DNA from: Chryseobacterium joostei
GTDB taxonomy: Bacteria; Bacteroidota; Bacteroidia; Flavobacteriales; Weeksellaceae
NCBI RefSeq assembly: GCF_003815775.1
Contig: NZ_CP033926.1
Coordinates: forward strand, 3,348,001-3,412,000
DNA length: 64,000 bases
Reading direction: 5' to 3'
The position numbers were made by a program, and so were the translations under genes. This document shows positions 18,379 to 28,651 of the stretch, one piece after another (the stretch's first letter is position 1; each line of letters opens with the position of its first letter). Under the pieces are notes generated by a model that ran no database searches, had not been told where the DNA came from, and saw only the letters and a list, made by a program, of their open reading frames with translations.

Positions 18379-19842
18379 ATGAAAAAAATTATAATATCGA
18401 CAATTGCAGTTTCTGCACTTCTTTTTACAGTAACAAGCTGTAATACGGATTTCGATACGGATGTGAAAGATATCCAGGTAACAAAAGGTGATGCAGACTT
18501 TACTAAATATATTTCTTTAGGAAACTCATTGACTGCTGGTTATAGAGACGGAGCGCTTTATAGTAGCGGTCAGAGTGAGTCTTATCCAAGTATGATTGCT
18601 GGGCAAATGCAGTTCGCTGGTGGAGGAGCTTTTAAACAACCTATGATGCCTAATGATACTGGAGGTTTTACCAATTTGTTTAATCCAGTAACGGGAGATT
18701 TTGCAGGTAAATACGTGCTAAGTGTGGTAAGTGGTGCTTTAACTCCGGGGCCAACAGCTCCAGGTGCAGCATTAGATAATGTTTCTGCAGGAGGTCCTTA
18801 CCAGAATATGGGAGTTCCTGGTGCAAGAGTGGCTCATTTAATAGCTCCGGGATATGGAAATCCTGCAGGTTTGGGAACTACACCTGCTACCGCTAATCCA
18901 TATTTCGTAAGATTCGCATCATCAACAACAACTTCAGTAGTAGAAGATGCATTGAAGCAGAACCCTACTTTTGTCTCTTTATGGATAGGAAACAATGATG
19001 TTTTATTATATGCAACTTCAGGAGGTGCTGATCCAAATGTTCCGATTACACCGGTAGAAGGTGCTGTAGGAGTAGGATTCAGTAATACCTATGCTTATTT
19101 AGTAGATAAATTATTCCCGGCTGGAACAACAAGAAAAGGAGTCATTGCTAACATTCCAACAGTTACTAATGTTCCTTACTTTACAAGAGTTCCTGCTATG
19201 CCTCTTACAGGTTTGACGGATGCTCAGGTAACTCAGCTGAATTCAGGATACGCACAGTATAATGCAGGATTACTTCAGGCTAAGACTCTGGGAGCGATCA
19301 ATGATGCAGAATATCAGAAAAGATTAATTAAATTCACTGCAGGTGCAGCAGTTAACGGAGCTGTAATTGTAGACAAAGACTTGGTGACAGTTCCGGGGCT
19401 TCCAAAATACAGACAAACTACAAGCAGAGATTTAATTCTTTTACCAGCAAGTAAAGTTCTTACTCCACAGGCTGGGGGAGGTACTTCTGTACCATTAGAA
19501 GATAAACTTGTACTTACTGAAGCTGAGACTGCAAAAGTGCTTACCGCTACTGCTGGATATAATGCTGCTATTAAAAAGGCTGCAGCAGACAAAGGTCTTG
19601 CTTTTGTAGATATGGATGCTAAAATGATGGAGCTGAATTCTAAATCAGGAATTGTTTGGGATGGAGTGAAATATACTGCAACATTCGTTACAGGAGGTGC
19701 TTTCTCCCTTGATGGAGTTCACCTTACAGGTAGAGGATATGCTATTGTTGCCAATGAATTTATCAAAACAATTAATGGTAAATATAAGTCAACATTACCA
19801 CAGGTAGATCCGAACAAATATTCAGGAGTTAAATTCCCTTAA
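18379..19842 (+). CDS. SGNH/GDSL-family hydrolase lipoprotein
   Basis: A 487-residue lipoprotein (lipobox near Cys 21, TVTSC) with an SGNH hydrolase fold. Block I is ISLGNSLTAGY (Asn in place of Asp in GDS, as is common in this family). Gly of block II lies in GVPGARV, block III is WIGNNDVL, and block V is LDGVHLTGRG with the catalytic Asp and His. It is probably an exported esterase or lipase acting with the upstream FadL-type channel. A long Ala/Gly-rich insertion separates blocks II, III and V. A terminator follows. Confidence 0.88.
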   Translation: MKKIIISTIAVSALLFTVTSCNTDFDTDVKDIQVTKGDADFTKYISLGNSLTAGYRDGALYSSGQSESYPSMIAGQMQFAGGGAFKQPMMPNDTGGFTNLFNPVTGDFAGKYVLSVVSGALTPGPTAPGAALDNVSAGGPYQNMGVPGARVAHLIAPGYGNPAGLGTTPATANPYFVRFASSTTTSVVEDALKQNPTFVSLWIGNNDVLLYATSGGADPNVPITPVEGAVGVGFSNTYAYLVDKLFPAGTTRKGVIANIPTVTNVPYFTRVPAMPLTGLTDAQVTQLNSGYAQYNAGLLQAKTLGAINDAEYQKRLIKFTAGAAVNGAVIVDKDLVTVPGLPKYRQTTSRDLILLPASKVLTPQAGGGTSVPLEDKLVLTEAETAKVLTATAGYNAAIKKAAADKGLAFVDMDAKMMELNSKSGIVWDGVKYTATFVTGGAFSLDGVHLTGRGYAIVANEFIKTINGKYKSTLPQVDPNKYSGVKFP

Positions 19843-19865
19843 TAATTGATAAAATAAAAACTTAG

Positions 19866-19898
19866 AAACCACAGGAGTAATTCTTGTGGTTTTTTTTT
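19866..19898 (+). terminator. Terminator of the OmpP1/SGNH operon
   Basis: Stem AAACCACAGGA paired with TCTTGTGGTTT (one G-T pair), followed by a run of nine T. It lies 24 bases after the stop. Confidence 0.88.
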
Positions 19899-19905
19899 AA
19901 ATTTG
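19898..19905 (+). promoter_or_regulatory. -7 element for prs-rplY
   Basis: TAAATTTG starts inside the T tract of the preceding terminator and lies 22 bases before the prs ATG. No good -33 element is visible. Confidence 0.55.
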
Positions 19906-19927
19906 CAAAATCTTTTAAAAAGTAAAA

Positions 19928-20866
19928 ATGGCCGATCAGTTAAGTTATCTATTTTGTACAAGAACCAGCAGGGACTTGGCAGAGAAAATTGCCCAGAGTT
20001 ATGGGAAAGAATTAGGAAAAATCAACTTTCAGGAGTTCAGCGACGGAGAATTTGAGCCTGTTTTGGACGAATCTGTAAGAGGTGGAAGGGTTTTCCTAAT
20101 TGGATCTACGTTCCCACCTGCAGACAATCTTTTAGAGCTTCTTCTAATGATTGATGCAGCAAAAAGAGCTTCTGCAAAGAGCATTACCGTTGTAATTCCT
20201 TACTTCGGACTTGCTAGACAGGACAGAAAAGACAAACCAAGAGCGCCAATTGGTGCTAAGTTAGTTGCAAACCTTCTTACAGCAGCGGGAGCAACAAGAG
20301 TGATGACAATGGATCTTCACGCAGACCAGATCCAGGGGTTTTTCGAAATTCCGGTAGATCATCTTTATGCTTCTTCTATTTTTGTTGATTATATTAAATC
20401 CTTAAATCTTGACAACCTTACCATTGCTTCTCCGGATATGGGAGGTGCAAAAAGAGCGAAAAACTATGCAGGTCACCTAGGTGCAGAGGTAGTAATTGCT
20501 TATAAGGAAAGAAAAAAGGCAAACGTTGTAGAAGAAATGTTCCTTATCGGGGATGTAACAGGTAAAAACGTAATCCTTATTGATGATATGATTGATACTG
20601 CAGGAACACTTTGTAAGGCTGCGGATATCTTGATGGAGAAAGGAGCAAAAACAGTAAGAGCAATGGCTACTCACGGAGTACTTTCAGGAAAAGCTTACGA
20701 GAATATTGAGAACTCAAAATTGTTGGAAGTTATTGTAACTGACTCAATTCCTGTTAAAAATAATTTGTCATCTAAAATAAAAGTGCTATCTTGCGCCCCG
20801 TTATTTGCAGATGTTATGACCATGGTTCATGAGCATAGATCAATTAGTAGTAAATTTGTTATTTAA
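19928..20866 (+). CDS. prs: Ribose-phosphate pyrophosphokinase
   Basis: A 312-residue PRPP synthetase that makes phosphoribosyl pyrophosphate from ribose 5-phosphate and ATP for nucleotide, His and Trp synthesis. Seen are the flexible-loop motif YFGLARQDRKDKPRAPI, the metal-binding MDLHADQIQGFF, and the PRPP-loop motif VILIDDMIDTAGT. Length is normal. It is followed after 55 bases by rplY with no terminator, the common prs-rplY pairing of bacteria. Confidence 0.97.
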   Translation: MADQLSYLFCTRTSRDLAEKIAQSYGKELGKINFQEFSDGEFEPVLDESVRGGRVFLIGSTFPPADNLLELLLMIDAAKRASAKSITVVIPYFGLARQDRKDKPRAPIGAKLVANLLTAAGATRVMTMDLHADQIQGFFEIPVDHLYASSIFVDYIKSLNLDNLTIASPDMGGAKRAKNYAGHLGAEVVIAYKERKKANVVEEMFLIGDVTGKNVILIDDMIDTAGTLCKAADILMEKGAKTVRAMATHGVLSGKAYENIENSKLLEVIVTDSIPVKNNLSSKIKVLSCAPLFADVMTMVHEHRSISSKFVI

Positions 20867-20921
20867 TTGATTTTTAGCAAATTACAAAACAAAATTAGAA
20901 CAAATTTTTAAATTTTTATAA

Positions 20922-21575
20922 ATGAAATCTATTACAATTCAAGGTACAAAAAGAGAAAGCGTGGGCAAAAAGTCTACAAAAGCTTTACGTGATGCTGAAT
21001 TAGTTCCTTGTGTTGTTTATGGAGGTGGCGCACCATTGAACTTCTCTGCTGAAGAGAAAGCTTTCAAAGGTTTAGTATACACTCCTGAAGCACACACGGT
21101 ATCTATTGAAGTTGATGGTCAAACAATTCCAGCAGTTCTTCAAGATATTCAGTTCCACCCAATTACGGACAAAATTCTTCACGTAGACTTCTATCAATTA
21201 TCTGACGATAAGCCAGTTATTATGGAGGTTCCTGTAAGAATCACTGGACGTTCTAAAGGTGTTGTAGCTGGTGGTGTTTTACGTCAGTCTTTCAGAAAAC
21301 TAAAAGTAAAAGCTATTCCTGCTAACTTGCCAGATGAGATCGTTGTAGATGTTACTCCATTAAGAATCGGTAACAAACTTTACATCGGTGGTATCAAAAC
21401 TACAGGATATTCTTTCGTTCACCCAGACAACGCAGTAGTAGTTGCTGTTAAGATGTCTAGAAATGCAATGAAGGGAGGTGCTGCTGCAATGGATGATGAG
21501 GATGAAGAAGAAGCTGAAGAAGTGGCTACTCAATCTCCTGATGTTCCAACAACAGAAGAAAAATCTGCAGAATAA
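20922..21575 (+). CDS. rplY: 50S ribosomal protein L25/general stress protein Ctc
   Basis: A 217-residue long-form L25 (TL5/Ctc type) that binds 5S rRNA. The N-terminal L25 domain covers about residues 1-90 and is followed by the C-terminal beta domain to about 180. The protein ends in a strongly acidic tail ([10 protein letters not shown], about 188-197) typical of Bacteroidota. It lies downstream of prs and ends at a clear terminator. Confidence 0.96.
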   Translation: MKSITIQGTKRESVGKKSTKALRDAELVPCVVYGGGAPLNFSAEEKAFKGLVYTPEAHTVSIEVDGQTIPAVLQDIQFHPITDKILHVDFYQLSDDKPVIMEVPVRITGRSKGVVAGGVLRQSFRKLKVKAIPANLPDEIVVDVTPLRIGNKLYIGGIKTTGYSFVHPDNAVVVAVKMSRNAMKGGAAAMDDEDEEEAEEVATQSPDVPTTEEKSAE

Positions 21576-21597
21576 GACTTACTTATTTAAAGAATAT

Positions 21598-21630
21598 AAA
21601 AAACCTGTCAATTTATTGGCAGGTTTTTTT
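21598..21630 (+). terminator. Terminator of prs-rplY
   Basis: ACCTGTCAA pairs with TTGGCAGGT (one wobble pair) around a short loop, with flanking A run and seven T. Confidence 0.88.
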
Positions 21631-21805
21631 GTGTCGTTAATAGCAAAAAAGTAAAGAAAAGTGAGAGAAGATATAATCAAATTTGTCTTTTTTTCTATTT
21701 TGTTATTTTACTTTATCAGCTTTATTAGCCCTTAATCATTGAGTATTTCTATGAACTGACAAGTATCAGTAGCCAACCGGATGCCTCCTTTCAGAAAAAA
21801 AGCCG

Positions 21806-21813
21806 TAAATTTG
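21806..21813 (+). promoter_or_regulatory. -7 element for sufS
   Basis: TAAATTTG fits TAnnTTTG and lies 42 bases before the sufS ATG. The remaining intergenic sequence (21631-21805) shows nothing else I can name. Confidence 0.5.
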
Positions 21814-21855
21814 AAGAGTTCTAAATAAGGACGTTTTAATTTAAAAAATAAATAA

Positions 21856-23076
21856 ATGTTTGACATTCAGGAAATAAGAAGCCAGTTTTCTATATTGGAC
21901 AGAGAAGTGAATGGTAAGCCGCTGGTTTATCTGGACAATGCAGCTACATCTCAAAAGCCAAATTCGGTTTTAGAAGTCTGTCACGCATATTATACAGAAC
22001 TTAATGCCAATGTTCACAGAGGAATTCACACATTAAGCCAATTGGCAACAGAAGAAATGGAGCTTTCCAGAAGAAAGATTCAGAAATTCATCAATGCTGA
22101 ACATGATTTTGAAGTAATCTTTACCAAGGGAACAACAGAAGGGTTGAACCTCATCGCTTATATTCTAACACAAAAATTACAAAAAGACGATGAGATCATT
22201 ATTTCATACCTGGAGCACCACTCCAATATTGTTCCTTGGCAAATGCTGTGTGAAAGAACAGGTGCAAAACTTCGTGTAATTCCTATTGATGAAAATGGAA
22301 TTTTGCAGTTGGATTACCTTGATCAGTTCTTAAGTGAAAAAACAAAGGTTGTTTCTGTAAATCAGGTTTCCAATGCATTAGGAATTGTGAACCCTATTGA
22401 AGAAATTATTGCAAAGACGAGAAAGAATTCAGATGCCTATATCGTTATTGATGGTGCTCAGTCTGCTCCTCATTTTAGTATTGATGTCCAAAAGCTGGAT
22501 TGTGATTTCTTTGTTTTTTCAGGTCATAAAATGTATGCTCCAATGGGAACAGGTATTTTATACGGAAAACGTGAAATATTGGAAGCTTTACCACCATTTC
22601 ACGGGGGAGGAGAGATGATTGCCACATGTTCTTTCGATGGAACAACTTATGCGGGTCTGCCATTTAAGTATGAAGCAGGAACTCCCAATGTAGGTGGAAA
22701 TATCGCGTTAGGAGCAGCCGTTGATTTTATGGAAAGAATCGGGCGTCAAAATATCCAGAATCATGAAAATGCTTTGCTGGAATATGCTCAAAGACAGCTT
22801 TTAGAAATAGAGGGTATTAAAATCTATGGTGAAAAGGCTCATAGAACAGGAGTTGTTTCCTTTAATCTTGAGGGAGTAGGAATTTCATCTGATGTAGGAA
22901 TGATCCTGGATAAAATGGGTATTGCTGTAAGAACAGGACATCATTGTACACAACCCATTATGAACTTTTTTAATATTGCTGGAACGGTAAGAGCAAGCTT
23001 TGCAGTGTATAATACCTTTGAAGAAATCGATATTCTGGTTGAAGGAGTTAAAAAAGCACAAAGAATGCTGAGCTAG
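21856..23076 (+). CDS. sufS: Cysteine desulfurase SufS
   Basis: A 406-residue group II PLP enzyme that removes sulfur from cysteine for Fe-S cluster assembly. The PLP lysine is in FSGHKMYAPMGTG and the active-site persulfide cysteine in RTGHHCTQP near the C-terminus. The N-terminal YLDNAATSQKP is the family signature. No other suf genes adjoin it. It stands alone between terminators and converges on hemE, so the rest of the SUF system must be elsewhere. Confidence 0.95.
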   Translation: MFDIQEIRSQFSILDREVNGKPLVYLDNAATSQKPNSVLEVCHAYYTELNANVHRGIHTLSQLATEEMELSRRKIQKFINAEHDFEVIFTKGTTEGLNLIAYILTQKLQKDDEIIISYLEHHSNIVPWQMLCERTGAKLRVIPIDENGILQLDYLDQFLSEKTKVVSVNQVSNALGIVNPIEEIIAKTRKNSDAYIVIDGAQSAPHFSIDVQKLDCDFFVFSGHKMYAPMGTGILYGKREILEALPPFHGGGEMIATCSFDGTTYAGLPFKYEAGTPNVGGNIALGAAVDFMERIGRQNIQNHENALLEYAQRQLLEIEGIKIYGEKAHRTGVVSFNLEGVGISSDVGMILDKMGIAVRTGHHCTQPIMNFFNIAGTVRASFAVYNTFEEIDILVEGVKKAQRMLS

Positions 23077-23103
23077 TAATTAAGCAAATAATCAAAAATA
23101 TAA

Positions 23104-23131
23104 AAAGCCCTGTCAGTAATGATAGGGCTTT
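23104..23131. terminator. Convergent terminator between sufS and hemE
   Basis: AAAGCCCT pairs with AGGGCTTT, extended by TC/GA pairs, with T-rich flanks on both strands. It can serve both converging genes. Confidence 0.8.
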
Positions 23132-23170
23132 ATTATGATCTTAAACTTTCAGCGTGAAAGTTAATTTTTT

Positions 23171-24202
23171 TTAAAGATTAGGTTTCCAGTCAACAACTGC
23201 TCTGATGAATGCCTCAGCATTTTCAACAGGAACATTTGGAAGGATTCCGTGGCCAAGGTTTGCAATATATCTATCCTTTCCGAAACGGTTAATCATTTCA
23301 TTTACCATTTTCTTAATGGTTTCAGGTGTTGAATGTAACCTTGCAGGGTCAAAGTTTCCTTGTAATGTCATCGTGTGGTTAGTAAGTGTTCTTGCGAATT
23401 CTGGCTTAATGGTCCAGTCAACACCAAGAGCAGAAGCCTTAGACATCGTCATTTCTTCCAATGCAAACCAACATCCTTTTCCAAATACTACAACATGAGT
23501 AAGAGGGCTTAGTGCTTCAACAATCTGATTGATATACTGCCAAGAAAATTCCTGATAATCAGTTGGAGAAAGCATTCCTCCCCAAGAATCGAATATCTGC
23601 ACAGCAGAAACTCCTTTTTCTACTTTTCTCTTTAAATAAGCAATAGTAGTATCTGTGATCTTCTGAAGTAATAAATGAGCCGCCTCAGGCTGTTGGAAGC
23701 AGAATGACTTTGCAATATCAAAAGCCTTGCTTCCTTTTCCTTCTACACAATAGCAAAGAATCGTCCAAGGAGAACCTGCAAAACCAATCAATGGAATTTC
23801 ATTATCTAGTTTCTGAAGAGTCAGTTCAATAGCATCAAAAACGTATCCTAAAGTATCATTCACATCCGGAGTTTCAATATTCTGAACCTGTTCCATTGTT
23901 CTGATTGGAGTATCCAACCATGGTCCAACAGATTCTTTCATTTTGAAATCAATCCCCATCGCCTGTGGAACCACCAAAATATCTGAAAACAGAATCGCAG
24001 CGTCCAAAGGAAATCTGCGGATAGGCTGCATGGTAATTTCAGCTGCAAGTTCAGGAGTCTGACATCTTGTAAAGAAATCATACTTATCTCTTAAGGCAAT
24101 GAATTCCGGCAGATATCTTCCAGCCTGCCTCATCATCCAGACAGGAGGTCTTTCAACGGTTTCTCCGCGAAGTGCTTTTAAATATAGGTCGTTTTTTATC
24201 AT
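23171..24202 (-). CDS. hemE: Uroporphyrinogen decarboxylase
   Basis: A 343-residue enzyme converting uroporphyrinogen III to coproporphyrinogen III. The N-terminal signature [16 protein letters not shown] (about 19-34) and the second signature GFAGSPWTI (about 139-147) are both present. It is last in a hemA-hemC-hemD-hemE set on the minus strand, 45 bases after hemD, and is followed by a shared terminator. Length is normal for the family. Confidence 0.96.
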   Translation of the reverse strand: MIKNDLYLKALRGETVERPPVWMMRQAGRYLPEFIALRDKYDFFTRCQTPELAAEITMQPIRRFPLDAAILFSDILVVPQAMGIDFKMKESVGPWLDTPIRTMEQVQNIETPDVNDTLGYVFDAIELTLQKLDNEIPLIGFAGSPWTILCYCVEGKGSKAFDIAKSFCFQQPEAAHLLLQKITDTTIAYLKRKVEKGVSAVQIFDSWGGMLSPTDYQEFSWQYINQIVEALSPLTHVVVFGKGCWFALEEMTMSKASALGVDWTIKPEFARTLTNHTMTLQGNFDPARLHSTPETIKKMVNEMINRFGKDRYIANLGHGILPNVPVENAEAFIRAVVDWKPNL

Positions 24203-24247
24203 AATCTATTTAAAGTAACATTACCTTCCAATTCGGTAACAAATATT

Positions 24248-24931
24248 TTAAAATTTTCCTCCCATTTCGTTCCTGATCAATTCAAAAATTGAGGTCAGTG
24301 TATTTTCTTCGGAAGTAAAAATTCTTTCTTGGGTGTAATTCCTCAATTCTCCGGATGTGGTTTCCCCAATTGAAAACAACTTCATATCCTTTAAGGAATT
24401 TTGCTTTGCAAAACTACGAACTCCGCTTGGACTAAAAAATACTGCAGCATGATATTTTTCAGGTATTAACGGATTGGTTTCCTCTGTGTTGTAGATCGTA
24501 ATTTTTTTATACTTAATATTTTGTAGAGGAAGATCATTGTCCAGAACATTAATGGCAAGGTTGCCACAAAAATGGAGGAACTTTTCGTGCTGACAGTTTC
24601 CAATAATAAATTGGGATAACATTTCAGCGTTTTTCAATACCTTGAATGTTCCAAAGCCATTTTTCCTTAAAGCTCTCTTGGTTTTTTCACCAACGCAGTA
24701 AATCTTATTATAATTTTTTGCCGTAAAATCTTCATTGGGCTTGAAGCGGTTTTTGAAAAACGCAGCCACACCATTCACGCTGGTAAAAATCAGGGAATAG
24801 TTTTTAAGATCAAAAGGGCTAATTATAATAGGTTTGGTCTTGATTACCTCAACACAATCAACCGAAATATCCTCTCCTAATTCTTTGGATATAATCAATT
24901 GGTCTATATTTTTGGTAAATAAGATTTTCAT
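24248..24931 (-). CDS. hemD: Uroporphyrinogen-III synthase
   Basis: A 227-residue protein that fits HemD, which cyclises and inverts ring D of hydroxymethylbilane. HemD sequences are poorly conserved. The visible support is the weakly conserved FTSVNGVAAFF (about 49-59) and FFSPSGVRSF (about 169-178), plus size and position between hemC and hemE. The call rests substantially on synteny. Confidence 0.88.
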   Translation of the reverse strand: MKILFTKNIDQLIISKELGEDISVDCVEVIKTKPIIISPFDLKNYSLIFTSVNGVAAFFKNRFKPNEDFTAKNYNKIYCVGEKTKRALRKNGFGTFKVLKNAEMLSQFIIGNCQHEKFLHFCGNLAINVLDNDLPLQNIKYKKITIYNTEETNPLIPEKYHAAVFFSPSGVRSFAKQNSLKDMKLFSIGETTSGELRNYTQERIFTSEENTLTSIFELIRNEMGGKF

Positions 24932-24983
24932 ATTTCTGCTAAGTAAAGATGAATGGGATGCTAAAGGAAACTTAAAATAATCC

Positions 24984-25892
24984 TTAGATCTGGCTTTTAA
25001 TTTCTGCCATTAATTCTTTTCCGCCGTTTTCCAGAACAACCTTTGCAAATTTTTCACCAAAGTTCTCTGATGAATTGTATTCAAAGTTCTCATCAATGGC
25101 GATGCAGTTTTTACCATCCAAAGAACAAAGTGCTGCCGTAAAGCGGATCTGATCCCCGATGATTTCTGCAAATGCCCCGATAGGTGCGGTACAACCTCCT
25201 TCTAATGTGCTTAGGAAATTTCTTTCTATTTCTACACAGACCTGTGTAGGCTCATGGTTGATTTGTCTTAGAATTTCATTGATTTCCGGTTTGTCCGAAT
25301 GTCCAGCAACAGCAATCACACCCTGAGATGGAGCTGGGGTCATTATCGGAAGCATTTCGTAATCAATTTCCATTTTCATTCTTTTGATTCCTGCCAAAGA
25401 TAGAATGGTAGCATCAAAATTTCCATCTTCAAGCTTTTGAAGACGAGTTTGAATATTTCCACGAATGTCTGAGAACTCCGTGGTAGGGTAATGTCTTAAC
25501 CAGAATGCTCTTCTTCTCAAGCTGCTGGTTGCCAGTTTCAGCTCATGAAGCTCTTTATTTCTTGCAGATTCCTTTCTGATTAGGATATCCTGAGGATAAT
25601 CTCTTTCCAGGTAAGCAATCATCTCAACGTTTTGAGGTAACTGAGTAGGGACATCCTTTAAAGAATGAACAGCAATATCTATTTCGTCGTTGAGTAATGC
25701 CACATCAAGATCTCTTGTGAAAACACCGGTGATTCCCAGTGAATACAATGGCTGGTTAAGGTTCTTATCGCCAGAAGAAACGATAGGAACAATCTCTGTT
25801 AAATAATTGTTGTTCTGAAGGTGCCTCGCAACCTCTCTTGCCTGCCAAAGTGCAAGTGCGGAATTTCTTGTTCCGATTCTAATGCTTTTCAT
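24984..25892 (-). CDS. hemC: Porphobilinogen deaminase (hydroxymethylbilane synthase)
   Basis: A 302-residue enzyme joining four porphobilinogens into hydroxymethylbilane. Seen are the N-terminal RIGTRNSALALWQA, the Arg-rich SSLRRRAF, and the dipyrromethane-cofactor cysteine in STLEGGCTAPIG. The ATG at 25892 starts directly before RIGTRNS and overlaps the end of hemA by 14 bases. A start at 25916 would add eight residues lacking in homologues. Coupled translation with hemA is likely. Confidence 0.95.
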   Translation of the reverse strand: MKSIRIGTRNSALALWQAREVARHLQNNNYLTEIVPIVSSGDKNLNQPLYSLGITGVFTRDLDVALLNDEIDIAVHSLKDVPTQLPQNVEMIAYLERDYPQDILIRKESARNKELHELKLATSSLRRRAFWLRHYPTTEFSDIRGNIQTRLQKLEDGNFDATILSLAGIKRMKMEIDYEMLPIMTPAPSQGVIAVAGHSDKPEINEILRQINHEPTQVCVEIERNFLSTLEGGCTAPIGAFAEIIGDQIRFTAALCSLDGKNCIAIDENFEYNSSENFGEKFAKVVLENGGKELMAEIKSQI

Positions 25893-27153
25893 TGAATTCG
25901 TTGTTTGGTTGTTCAACTAATATTTCGTGCATTAATTTACTAATTTCTTCGGCTTTTAAAGGATTGTCGATGATATATTTTGCAAAACGGTTGGTGATCT
26001 TCTGTATCATTTTGTCCGAAAGTTCCATGTCCGTAATGTCTATATATTTATTCTTCTTATAGAAATTATGCATCTCATTGCGTTCCATGTTCTTTAAAAC
26101 GGCCTTGAAATGATGAATATTTGGTGCTAGTTTTCTCTTTTTTTCCCACTCAATGAAGTCTTTCATCAACTCCTTGATGATCTTTTCCGCTTTTGGGATT
26201 TCTTTTTCCCGCTGCTGGATCGTTTCCTGGATTTGTTTTGAAAGTTCATCAACATCAATTAAAGTTACATTTTCATTTTCCGTTACATTTTTTTCAACGT
26301 TATGCGGAATAGAAAGATCAATAACTAACGTTTCCTTTCCATTAGGGAAGTGAGATTGGTTGATAATCGGGTGCTTGGCCCCGGTTGCCACGATGAGGAT
26401 ATCTGTATTTTTTAATTCCTTGTCAAAATCAGAATAATCAACATGAGGAATATTATATTTCTGGGAAATCTTTTCAGCTTTCTCCTGAGTTCTGTTTGCT
26501 ATTTTAATTTTAGGCTGGAAGACATGTTTTACCAGATTTTCAACGGTATTTTGTCCAATTTCACCTACCCCTAAAAGAAGAATGTTCTTTTCAGTAATTC
26601 TCTTTTGGCTGTTTAAAATATAATGTACTGCAGCATAGGAAACGGAAGCCGCACCATTAGAAATGCCGGTTTCATTTTTAATTCTTTTCGAAATCTGTAT
26701 CGCTGCATTAATAGCCCTTTCCAGATATGGGTTAGAATTTTGTCTCTCTTTTTTGAAGCGGCTGTATGCTTTCTTTATCTGACCGATAATTTCAAAATCT
26801 CCGATAATCTGGCTTTCAAGACCGGCAGCTACTCTGAAAAGGTGTATGAGTGCCTCTTCTTTAGTAAGAATATTAGCAAACTGAAGAAAATCTGTAATGT
26901 TAACTCCAATGGTTTTGCAGTATTCTTCTGCCACTAAAAGATAATTGGGAGAGGTGGTGTAAATTTCAGTCCTGTTACATGTGGAGACCACAAATGCATC
27001 CCCAAGATCTTCCTGATGGACCCGGGAAACGAAGTTTTTGATGTTTTCATCAAAAAATGCAAACTTTCCTCTAGTTTCTACATCGGCCTTTTCGTAGCTG
27101 ATGGAAAGCACGGCAAAATTCGATGTTCGATGGATGTTGGAATACTGTAACAT
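25879..27153 (-). CDS. hemA: Glutamyl-tRNA reductase
   Basis: A 424-residue enzyme reducing glutamyl-tRNA to glutamate-1-semialdehyde, the first committed step of tetrapyrrole synthesis by the C5 route. The catalytic cysteine is in STCNRTEIY (about 60-68). An NADPH-binding domain with LLGVGEIGQNT and a C-terminal dimerisation helix follow. The frame runs back to a TTG at 27165, but that TTG belongs to a -7 element. The ATG at 27153 is the better start. It leads the hem operon. Confidence 0.95.
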   Translation of the reverse strand: MLQYSNIHRTSNFAVLSISYEKADVETRGKFAFFDENIKNFVSRVHQEDLGDAFVVSTCNRTEIYTTSPNYLLVAEEYCKTIGVNITDFLQFANILTKEEALIHLFRVAAGLESQIIGDFEIIGQIKKAYSRFKKERQNSNPYLERAINAAIQISKRIKNETGISNGAASVSYAAVHYILNSQKRITEKNILLLGVGEIGQNTVENLVKHVFQPKIKIANRTQEKAEKISQKYNIPHVDYSDFDKELKNTDILIVATGAKHPIINQSHFPNGKETLVIDLSIPHNVEKNVTENENVTLIDVDELSKQIQETIQQREKEIPKAEKIIKELMKDFIEWEKKRKLAPNIHHFKAVLKNMERNEMHNFYKKNKYIDITDMELSDKMIQKITNRFAKYIIDNPLKAEEISKLMHEILVEQPNNEFNEKH

Positions 27154-27162
27154 AAGCAGTCG

Positions 27163-27170
27163 CAAATTTA
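27163..27170 (-). promoter_or_regulatory. -7 element of the hem operon
   Basis: TAAATTTG on the minus strand is a perfect TAnnTTTG match, with nine bases between it and the hemA ATG at 27153. The expected 5' leader is only a few bases. Confidence 0.6.
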
Positions 27171-27597
27171 CGATTTTTTTAATTAATCAGCCCCTGATAG
27201 TGTATATGATAATTATCGTAAAAAACTATAAAAGGTTTATAGAAAAAATGTAAGAGGATAGAATGGTAAAAAGGCAGATAGGTTGTGTGATTTTTTATGC
27301 TTATTGTCTTCTTTATCATGTTAATCGCAAATTTCCAACCTTATACAGAATTTAAGCTTCTTTGCTTCCGTATTTTTCAGGCATCCTTTTTGCTATCTTA
27401 ATATTTTACTATTTAACCTTTTTGCCTTTCAATTTCCCTCATTAATTTTAGTTTAACTCAAACTCTGTAATTATCTAGACAGAAAGTTAATAAAGAATTA
27501 TAAATTTTAATAAAATTTTAACCAAATAATGTTGGTGGGAAATTTCTTTAGTAGTGTTAAATTTATATCTTTGTAATCTTAAAATCAGAAGAAAAAT
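27171..27597. other. Intergenic region between hemA and mreB
   Basis: About 430 bases between divergent operons, AT-rich and without a credible gene. A small palindrome CTATAAA-AGG-TTTATAG lies near 27225-27241. Besides the two -7 elements nothing else is recognisable. Confidence 0.45.
27566..27573 (+). promoter_or_regulatory. -7 element for the mre operon
   Basis: TATCTTTG fits TAnnTTTG and lies 24 bases before the mreB ATG. A near-match TTTC lies at the normal -33 distance (27543-27546). Confidence 0.6.
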
Positions 27598-28623
27598 ATG
27601 AGTTTATTTGATATGTTTACGCAAGAAATTGCGATAGACCTAGGAACAGCTAATACCCTTATCATCCATAATAATAAGATTGTTATAGATCAACCGTCAA
27701 TTGTCGCAATTGAACGTTCTACGGGTAAACCCATTGCTGTAGGTGAACAGGCTAAGCATATGCAAGGTAAAACTCACGAGGATATCAAGACGATCCGTCC
27801 TTTGAAAGATGGTGTTATTGCAGATTTCCACGCTTCTGAACACATGATTAAGGAATTTATCAAAAAAATTCCTGGAATCAAGGGTAAATTTATACAGCCT
27901 GCATTAAGAATTGTAATCTGTATTCCTTCTGGTATCACTGAAGTTGAAAAAAGAGCGGTAAGAGATTCTGCTCAAAAAGTAAATGCTAAAGAAGTGAGAT
28001 TGATCTATGAGCCAATGGCAGCTGCTATAGGAGTTGGGATTGACGTACAGAAACCTGAGGGGAACATGATTATTGATATAGGTGGAGGTACTACTGAAAT
28101 TGCTGTAGTAGCTTTAGGTGGTATTGTATGTGACAAATCTGTAAAAATTGCAGGAGACGTATTTACAAATGATATTGCTTATTACTTAAGAACCCACCAT
28201 AACCTTTATATTGGGGAAAGAACTGCTGAAAGAATCAAAATTGAAGTAGGTTCTGCAGTGGAAGATCTTGATGTAGACATCGAGGACATCCCGGTACAAG
28301 GTAGAGACCTTATTACAGGTAAGCCTAAAGAAATTATGGTTGGATACAAGGAAATTGCACGTGCATTAGACAAGTCTATCATTAGAATTGAAGATGCTGT
28401 AATGGAAACCCTTTCTCTTACTCCACCGGAATTGGCTGCTGATATCTACAAAACAGGTATTTATCTTGCAGGAGGAGGAGCATTGCTAAGAGGTCTTGCA
28501 GACAGAATCCACAAAAAGACAGGTCTTCCTGTATTTGTAGCGGAAGATCCGTTGAGAGCCGTAGTTCGTGGAACAGGTATTGCCCTTAAGAATATGGATA
28601 AATTCAATTTCTTAATTAAATAA
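27598..28623 (+). CDS. mreB: Rod shape-determining protein MreB
   Basis: A 341-residue bacterial actin that directs lateral wall synthesis. The N-terminal phosphate-1 motif IAIDLGTANTLI, the phosphate-2 motif MIIDIGGGTTEIAVV and the adenosine motif YLAGGGALLRGL are all present. It is the first gene of mreB-mreC-mreD-mrdA-rodA, with normal length and strong conservation. Confidence 0.98.
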   Translation: MSLFDMFTQEIAIDLGTANTLIIHNNKIVIDQPSIVAIERSTGKPIAVGEQAKHMQGKTHEDIKTIRPLKDGVIADFHASEHMIKEFIKKIPGIKGKFIQPALRIVICIPSGITEVEKRAVRDSAQKVNAKEVRLIYEPMAAAIGVGIDVQKPEGNMIIDIGGGTTEIAVVALGGIVCDKSVKIAGDVFTNDIAYYLRTHHNLYIGERTAERIKIEVGSAVEDLDVDIEDIPVQGRDLITGKPKEIMVGYKEIARALDKSIIRIEDAVMETLSLTPPELAADIYKTGIYLAGGGALLRGLADRIHKKTGLPVFVAEDPLRAVVRGTGIALKNMDKFNFLIK

Positions 28624-28651
28624 TTTTAACTTTTTACGACTTTATATCTGA